64,000 bases of DNA from Paracyclopina nana (lineage: Eukaryota; Arthropoda; Copepoda; Cyclopoida; Cyclopettidae). A program made the position numbers and the translations under genes. The stretch is taken from the NCBI GenBank assembly GCA_019096065.1, contig JAGUCH010000002.1, forward strand, positions 17,434,501-17,498,500, read 5' to 3'. Below are positions 55,883 to 64,000 of the stretch, piece after piece (the stretch's first letter is position 1; the number at the start of each line of letters is the position of its first letter). Under the pieces are notes generated by a model. That model was not told where the DNA came from, ran no database searches, and worked only from the letters and a program-made list of their open reading frames with translations.

Positions 55883-56585
55883 AATTGATTTTCGAGTGAG
55901 CTAGAAAAGTAATTGGAACGCTGCCAATAACATGTGAAATCAAATAAAAGTGATCTAAATCAAAGCTGGGTGAAAAGGAAACCAAGCAAAAAATTGGCTC
56001 AAGTTGAATTACATAAGTTGGCCAACCAATGTAACGCCAAGTTCAAGGTACGTTCCAAAAAAGCCCTTCAATTCATTGCTTCAATGGAAAAAACAGATTC
56101 AGCAAAACTAGCAAATTGAAGAGTCGCAGGGAAATTCAAACAATTGTCCTTACCTCGCGAGGGAAGAAACTGGAATCAAGTCAAGTTGAGCCTTAAAGCT
56201 GAAAGTTAGTCAATATGGCGACCCTGCTTTTCTGCCAATCAGCTTACTTTGCTTGCGGACAACGCTACCAGACACACGCTTTGTAGGTCAACGAGGGATT
56301 TTGGCATTGTTGATTAATTGACCCACGGTGATTTGGCGGACAAAATTTTGTTTATTGTTATTTATTTACGTTTCATTTCTTCAGTTTGATTTTCTGCCAA
56401 CTTATTTTTTCCGTCGAATTGTCACAGTTGAAAAAACACCAAAACGTCTCAAATCTGGTAACCCTAGGTGGCGCGAACTCGAACAACTAAACAAAAACAA
56501 ATTCGAAATTGAAGCTTTCAAGGAGCGAAAGGTGTTTTTTTTTTTGCTGCATTTTGTGTTTAGCCTATTCCATAGGATTTCCGCC
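55883..56585. promoter_or_regulatory. Divergent interval cytochrome c / NAA40
   Basis: 703 bp between divergent start codons. Must contain both promoters. No clear core element was recognised. Confidence 0.4.
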
Positions 56586-57667
56586 ATGGCCAAGGCCAAG
56601 ATGAATTCGAAGGCAGCTGAAAAGAAAAAAGAGCGAATCGCCCTTCAGAGAAAAATGGACGCCAGGATCGCCATCGTGAAGGCTGCCAATGCTCAACCAG
56701 ATCCTCTCTCAGGACTGCCTTCGTTCCAGGTTCGATAAATGGTTGTACTTTTGAAATGACAGCTCAATAATGTCTAATAGGCTTTCAATCGAAATGGTTT
56801 GGAAGCATCGCTGACGACCGTGAAAGTGTCCGACCTGAGCGGCGAAGACAAAGAATTCATCATGAAGCTCTTGATCAAAAATATGCAATCCTTGTACGAA
56901 GCGAGCGAATGGGGATGGAATGAAAAGACCAAAAGAGAGGAAATGTTTGAAGACGCCGCTTGGTACCTGCTCGCAAAGACGAAAGAGGGGAAAATCGCGG
57001 GATTTTCGCATTTTCGGTATGACATGGACTACGACGACGAGGTTGTGTACGTGTACGAGATTCAGCTTCAAGAGGAGTTTCGGAGGAAGGGCCTCGGCCG
57101 ATTCATGATGCAAGGTATAAACAAATTGGATAATTTTATCAAATTATTGCCATTCTGGCCTCTCCTACTTTTTTATTATTCAAAATTATGCAAAATATGA
57201 GAATTTTTTGTGCCTTTTAAATTTTGTTAATCCATTTTTATGATGAAGATGACTTTTAAATTTGAATTTAAGTTGAAATTGTGGTTTCCTGCTAAATTGC
57301 TGAAGCGCTTATTTTTGTCGAATTTTTTTGCTGCTTGAAGAGAGCTAAAAATCTTGGCCTGTTTTTTTTTCTCTTCTTGGCCATCCTGATAACAATAAAA
57401 GCCTTCAGTTCCTATCTTGGAATTAAGCTTTATTTTCATTTTTCAGTTCTGGAAATGCTCGCATTTAAAGCTGACATGAGGAAGATCATGTTGACCGCTT
57501 TCAAGCATAACCCCGAGGCCACCAAGTTCTTCAAGGAGACTCTGAAATACGAAATTGACGAAACGTGTCCCCTGGACGACGTTCACGAGCAGTTTGACTA
57601 CGAGATCCTGTCCAAGTTCAACAAACGTAAGCTGGCCCGGGAGGCCCAAGAAGAGAAGGCTGTTTAG
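56586..57667 (+). CDS. NAA40: N-alpha-acetyltransferase 40 (NatD), 3 exons, 232 aa
   Basis: NatD acetylates the N-termini of histones H4 and H2A. Exons: 56586-56729, 56781-57114, 57447-57667, totalling 233 codons with the stop. A Lys-rich N-terminus is followed by the GNAT fold: NMQSLYEASEWGWNEKTKRE (NatD-specific), AWYLLAKTKEGKIAGFSHFR, VVYVYEIQLQEEF, the acetyl-CoA loop RRKGLGRFMMQ (about residues 147-157) and KIMLTAFKHNPEATKFF. The start codon has a good context (GCCATGG). The first donor (CAG|GTTCGA) is weak. The 3' end is partly duplicated into the gap before UQCRB. Confidence 0.93.
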
Positions 57668-57751
57668 CTCAATTCAGCATTCAAAAATCGATTAAAAATC
57701 CACTTGTTTTGCTACGCTGAATGTGTTCAATATTTATTAGCTTCTACGGTT

Positions 57752-57928
57752 TTAACGCTTGCTCCATTCGGCCTCTTCCTTCATTTCCCGGTCGACTTCG
57801 TCCAAATAGGGCTGGAGGTAGCGACCCTTGGCCATGTCTTCTTCGAAGGTCACCCATTCGCTCTTGGGCAAGATGGTTTTCATGAGAGACAGTTGACAGG
57901 CTCTCATAATGCGGTAATTCCTCTCGTC
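57752..57928 (-). CDS. Intact duplicate last exon of UQCRB (alternative terminal exon)
   Basis: 177 nt like the proximal exon 2 (58119-58295), preceded by an acceptor (TTCTTAAAG|GAC) and in the same frame to the same stop. It encodes DERNYRIMRACQLSLMKTIL ... EAEWSKR, differing from the proximal exon at three conservative positions (I/L, I/V, M/V). The two copies lie 367 bp apart. It could be used by skipping the proximal exon. Confidence 0.65.
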   Translation of the reverse strand, partial: DERNYRIMRACQLSLMKTILPKSEWVTFEEDMAKGRYLQPYLDEVDREMKEEAEWSKR

Positions 57929-57944
57929 CTTTAAGAACAAAGAC

Positions 57945-58036
57945 TACATTCATGAGCAGTTTGACTACGAGATCCTGTCCAAGTTCAACAAACGTAAACC
58001 GGCCCGGGAGGCCCAAGAAGAGAAGGCTGTTTAGCT
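57945..58036 (+). pseudogene. Copy of the NAA40 C-terminal codons
   Basis: CATTCATGAGCAGTTTGACT onward repeats the last ~27 codons of NAA40 (FDYEILSKFNKRKPAREAQE) and its stop. It lacks an acceptor and the rest of the exon. It belongs to the same duplicated unit as the extra UQCRB exon. Confidence 0.85.
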
Positions 58037-58118
58037 CAATTCAGTATTCAAAAATACATTAAAAATCCACTTGTTTTGCTACTCTGAATGTGTTCAATGT
58101 TTATTAGCTTCTACGGTT

Positions 58119-58587
58119 TTAACGCTTGCTCCATTCGGCCTCTTCCTTCATTTCCCGGTCGACTTCGTCCAAATAGGGCTGGAGGTAGCGACCCTTGGCC
58201 ACGTCTTCTTCGAAGGTCACCCATTCGCTCTTGGGCAAGACGGTTTTCATGAGAGACAATTGACAGGCTCTCATAAGGCGGTAATTCCTCTCGTCCTTAA
58301 AGAGCAAGTAAAGCACTCGAAATCGTGATTATTTCAAGCTTTACAAAGCCTACCTGGAGTTGGGGTGGCAACCTGCGAATGGCCTCTTTGACAGCACTGT
58401 CCTCGGGCAGCAAGTCGTCCTTGTAGAGGCCATATTGGTTGAATCCAGACAGGTTGTACATCCACTTGCGAACGCTGTCGGGAAGGTTGACTCTGTAATG
58501 TCTGACGGCCGTCAAAAGTTGGCCATTGTTGTTGCTCCTCAGAGCTTGAGTTCCTAGCCGAGCGCAACCATAGAGAACTCGAGCCAT
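58119..58587 (-). CDS. UQCRB: Cytochrome bc1 complex subunit 7 (UQCRB), 2 exons, 136 aa
   Basis: A matrix-side subunit of respiratory complex III that contacts cytochrome b near the ubiquinone site. Exons on the minus strand: 58587-58354 and 58295-58119, both phase 0. Family features: VRKWMYNLSGFNQYGLYKDD, VKEAIRRLPPQL, DERNYRLMRACQLSL, LPKSEWVTFEED and RYLQPYLDEVDREMKEEAEW. The first ~28 residues (Arg-containing, few acids) could serve in import. A second intact last exon lies downstream. Divergent from ATP5F1B across 563 bp. A polyadenylation signal AATAAA lies about 15 nt after the stop. Confidence 0.93.
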
Positions 58588-59150
58588 TTTGTCGTCAGCA
58601 GTTCGCCTACGAATTTTCAGTCAACAATAACGGCTGACCAAGAATGCCCCAATCTTTTGAACATCAAAGCCACAACTGAAAAAATAACTCGATAAAAGTC
58701 ATAATCATGCCTCAATATTGAGATATTCAAAAGCTGCTCTTGAGACCTTGAAAAGACTATGGTTAAAGGTTGATATTCGTATTGTTAAGCCTTGGTTGGC
58801 TCTAATTTGTGCCTTAGAAAGTGTGACTCGCAGCCGTTGTGGGCATCCATTTGTCACGTGACCAACGAGGAATCGTTAAACGCTCTTATTAAAGTTGCAT
58901 AATTTTTTATCCGGCAAAACACATTAAAAATTCGCCAAATGACACGGGGTCACTTTCCGTTTGATTAAAATAGTAAAAAGTGCGCGAAATGAGAGCAAAA
59001 CAAACTTATTAAGCTTAATTGTAAACAAAAAGAAAGCTGGATAATCTGCCCGATAATTTTCGGCGCGTACACGAGCAGACGGACCGTCCGCCATCATTCC
59101 AATAGCCGCTGTGAAACGGCCATCTTGAGTTCGACCTCACTCGTTGCAAG
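58588..59150. promoter_or_regulatory. Shared divergent promoter interval UQCRB / ATP5F1B
   Basis: 563 bp between divergent start codons of two oxidative-phosphorylation genes. It contains a perfect GTCACGTGAC palindrome and, near the ATP5F1B start, CGGCCATCTTGAG, a YY1-like word. Co-regulation is inferred. Confidence 0.55.
58853..58862. promoter_or_regulatory. E-box palindrome GTCACGTGAC (CLEAR/USF type)
   Basis: A 10-bp perfect palindrome matching the known binding consensus of MiT/TFE and USF bHLH-zip factors. It lies 266 bp from the UQCRB start and 289 bp from the ATP5F1B start. Confidence 0.6.
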
Positions 59151-62589
<3,439 letters not shown>

Positions 62590-62839
62590 ATGTTCACAGC
62601 GATTTGTCTTGCTGTGCATTTAAAAACTTTAGAACTTGTCTCTCTCGCTTACAACAACATCATTATCGCTCGCAGTCCTTCGTTTTTGTAACAAGATCCA
62701 ATTCGTTATCAGTCAGTGCAAGAGCGAGAGATCAGTTGTCTTCTGAGTAGACGTTTAGCCAAGACACTCCCTAAATATGAGCGATCTTCAATCTATATTT
62801 ACGGTTTTTGACCACTAAAGTGCGTGTGTGTATTATCTG

Positions 62840-62845
62840 AATAAA
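62840..62845 (+). other. Polyadenylation signal of ATP5F1B
   Basis: AATAAA 250 nt after the stop codon, the first canonical hexamer in the 3' flank. Confidence 0.5.
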
Positions 62846-62925
62846 CGATATGTGGGTCTGCATACTCCTAAATTATTCAGTCTCTCACAATTAGCTAAAA
62901 TTCCACTTGCTAGTCGAAGTAGATT

Positions 62926-63043
62926 TAAAGGTGGCTTGGGTGATGTGGTCTTTCTTGGTGGAGTATTTGCTGACTGCTCTGATTTGGCTGGCCATGTGGG
63001 GAACATGCTGGGCTTGGATGAGAAGAGGGATTCTACAAAGTAA
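62926..63043 (-). pseudogene. Partial copy of the unidentified gene tail at 63768-64000
   Basis: Closely matches 63890-64000 in the same orientation (MFPTWPAKSEQSANTPPRKT on the minus strand) and keeps the frame, then diverges at both ends. It lies between the ATP5F1B stop and the convergent gene's stop. Confidence 0.8.
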
Positions 63044-63097
63044 TCATGCCTTGGAGTAAATGCAGTTCATGCCCGTTTTCATAATAAGGTTGATGGG

Positions 63098-63680
63098 GGA
63101 TGCCGTCACTAAGGCCTAAAATGAGGTGGGTTTTAGGATCTAAAATCAAAGCGGGGTTTTACGATCTAACAAATAGGGTTTTAAATTTGCTATCAGGGTA
63201 CTATGATCTAAGTGGAAAAATCAAGTTCATCATGTGTTTTAATATCTACAGACTAGGGTTTTAACATCTAAAGGCCTGGGTTTTATGATCTAACAGCGTG
63301 GGTTTTAAGATCTATTGCATCGGAACAAAAAAAAGTATTCTCAAAACCTGAGCAAGCATATTGTGCAGCTTACATGATTATTGAGTGAGTCTATCTTGTC
63401 TTAAATACTATTTGTGAAGTTTTGATAATTGACATTCAATGTTCCAACATTTTATACCTTAAAACCCCTGCCTTTAGATCAAAACACCCAGGCCCAACAA
63501 AATGATGCTTTTCCAATGTAGATCTTAAAACCCATGTTACTAGATCTTAACATCCAGTTGTCAGGCTTTGGCATCCAATTCTTTAGATCTTATAGGAGAA
63601 AAACTTAGGCTTTAAAACCTATCTTTGTCATAGATCCTAAAACCCACCCCTATTTTAGGCTTTAGTGACTACTCCCGTTG
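63098..63680. mobile_element. Foldback element with GGGTTTTARGATCTAA repeats
   Basis: Left arm CGTCACTAAGGCCTAAAATG, GGTGGGTTTTAGGATCTA pairs with right arm TAGATCCTAAAACCCACC, CTATTTTAGGCTTTAGTGAC. The interior has several GGGTTTTAAGATCTAA-type words in both orientations. Confidence 0.65.
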
Positions 63681-63767
63681 CTGGCAGAAAATGAGCTACA
63701 TTGTTTTGATATTGACCTTAATAAATTGGCAATTTATTCTTAGGAATTAATGGTATGCCATGTAGTT

Positions 63768-64000
63768 TCAAAATCGCAAATTCCAACCGGCTGCAGGAGG
63801 AAGCAGATTGGCACCAGCCTTGAGCGAAAATCCAAGTCGGGCCTCATCATCATCGTCGTTGATACTCTTGAATGCGCCACCACCTGAAGGTGGCTTGGGT
63901 GACGTGGTCTTTCTTGGTGGAGCATTTGCAGACAGCTCTGATTTGGCTGGCCATGTGGGGAACATGCTGGGGTCAATTGCGAGGGGGGTTTCGACAAAGT
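63768..64000 (-). CDS. C-terminal part of an unidentified protein (gene runs off the window)
   Basis: The open frame enters from beyond 64000 and stops at 63768, giving about 77 residues: MFPTWPAKSELSANAPPRKT, a Pro/Lys-rich linker, GGGAFKSINDDDDEARLGFS and LLPPAAGWNLRF at the end. The reading frame is supported by the duplicate at 62926-63043, which preserves it. I do not recognise the family. Confidence 0.55.
   Translation of the reverse strand, partial: FVETPLAIDPSMFPTWPAKSELSANAPPRKTTSPKPPSGGGAFKSINDDDDEARLGFSLKAGANLLPPAAGWNLRF

Overview
This is nuclear DNA from an invertebrate animal. It holds about a dozen conserved metazoan genes broken by spliceosomal introns, which I placed by GT-AG sites, exon phase and protein homology. 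Gene content (endostatin-type collagen, Fe65, WSB, ERK7, several CRAL-TRIO/OXPHOS genes) says bilaterian. The CRAL-TRIO protein and small introns would suit an arthropod or another compact invertebrate genome, but I cannot name the species. Non-coding DNA is full of short non-autonomous transposons, foldback elements and minisatellites.

Layout: 1-12000 is gene-free repeat DNA: a PIF/Harbinger-type MITE, a ~175-bp satellite, a Transib-like MITE with a perfect 5-bp target duplication, and a ~4.9-kb foldback element filled with minisatellites. Then come TAF5 (+, 12012-17896), WSB (-, 19478-20839), PRRC2/BAT2 (+, 21417-27241), RANBP3 (+, 28577-30917), MAPK15/ERK7 (-, 32013-35078), a CRAL-TRIO lipid-transfer protein (-, 36669-39300) and a membrane-anchored short collagen ending in an endostatin domain (-, 41138-45040). 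45.2-50.1 kb is repeat-rich and gene-free. It is followed by APBB/Fe65 (+, 50168-53012), an unidentified terminal exon (-, 53487-53763), TRMT10A (+, 53855-54727), cytochrome c (-, 55503-55882), NAA40 (+, 56586-57667), UQCRB (-, 58119-58587), ATP5F1B (+, 59151-62589) and the 3' end of an unidentified gene (-, from 64000 to 63768).

Functional grouping: three mitochondrial respiratory genes (cytochrome c, complex III subunit 7, ATP synthase beta) lie within about 7 kb. UQCRB and ATP5F1B are divergent and share a 563-bp promoter interval with a perfect GTCACGTGAC palindrome. WSB and PRRC2 also share a divergent promoter interval. No operon-like organisation is implied.

Most striking: (1) all six convergent gene pairs carry tandem duplications of their 3'-terminal coding segments in or across the gap between the two stop codons, and one of these leaves UQCRB with two intact alternative last exons; (2) in four genes a single internal exon is flanked by inverted repeats in its two introns, an arrangement that favours circular RNA or exon skipping; (3) the collagen/endostatin gene has an unusual type II membrane architecture; (4) the TAF5 first intron holds an alternating direct/inverted array of its own second exon; (5) some introns consist almost entirely of one transposable or foldback element.
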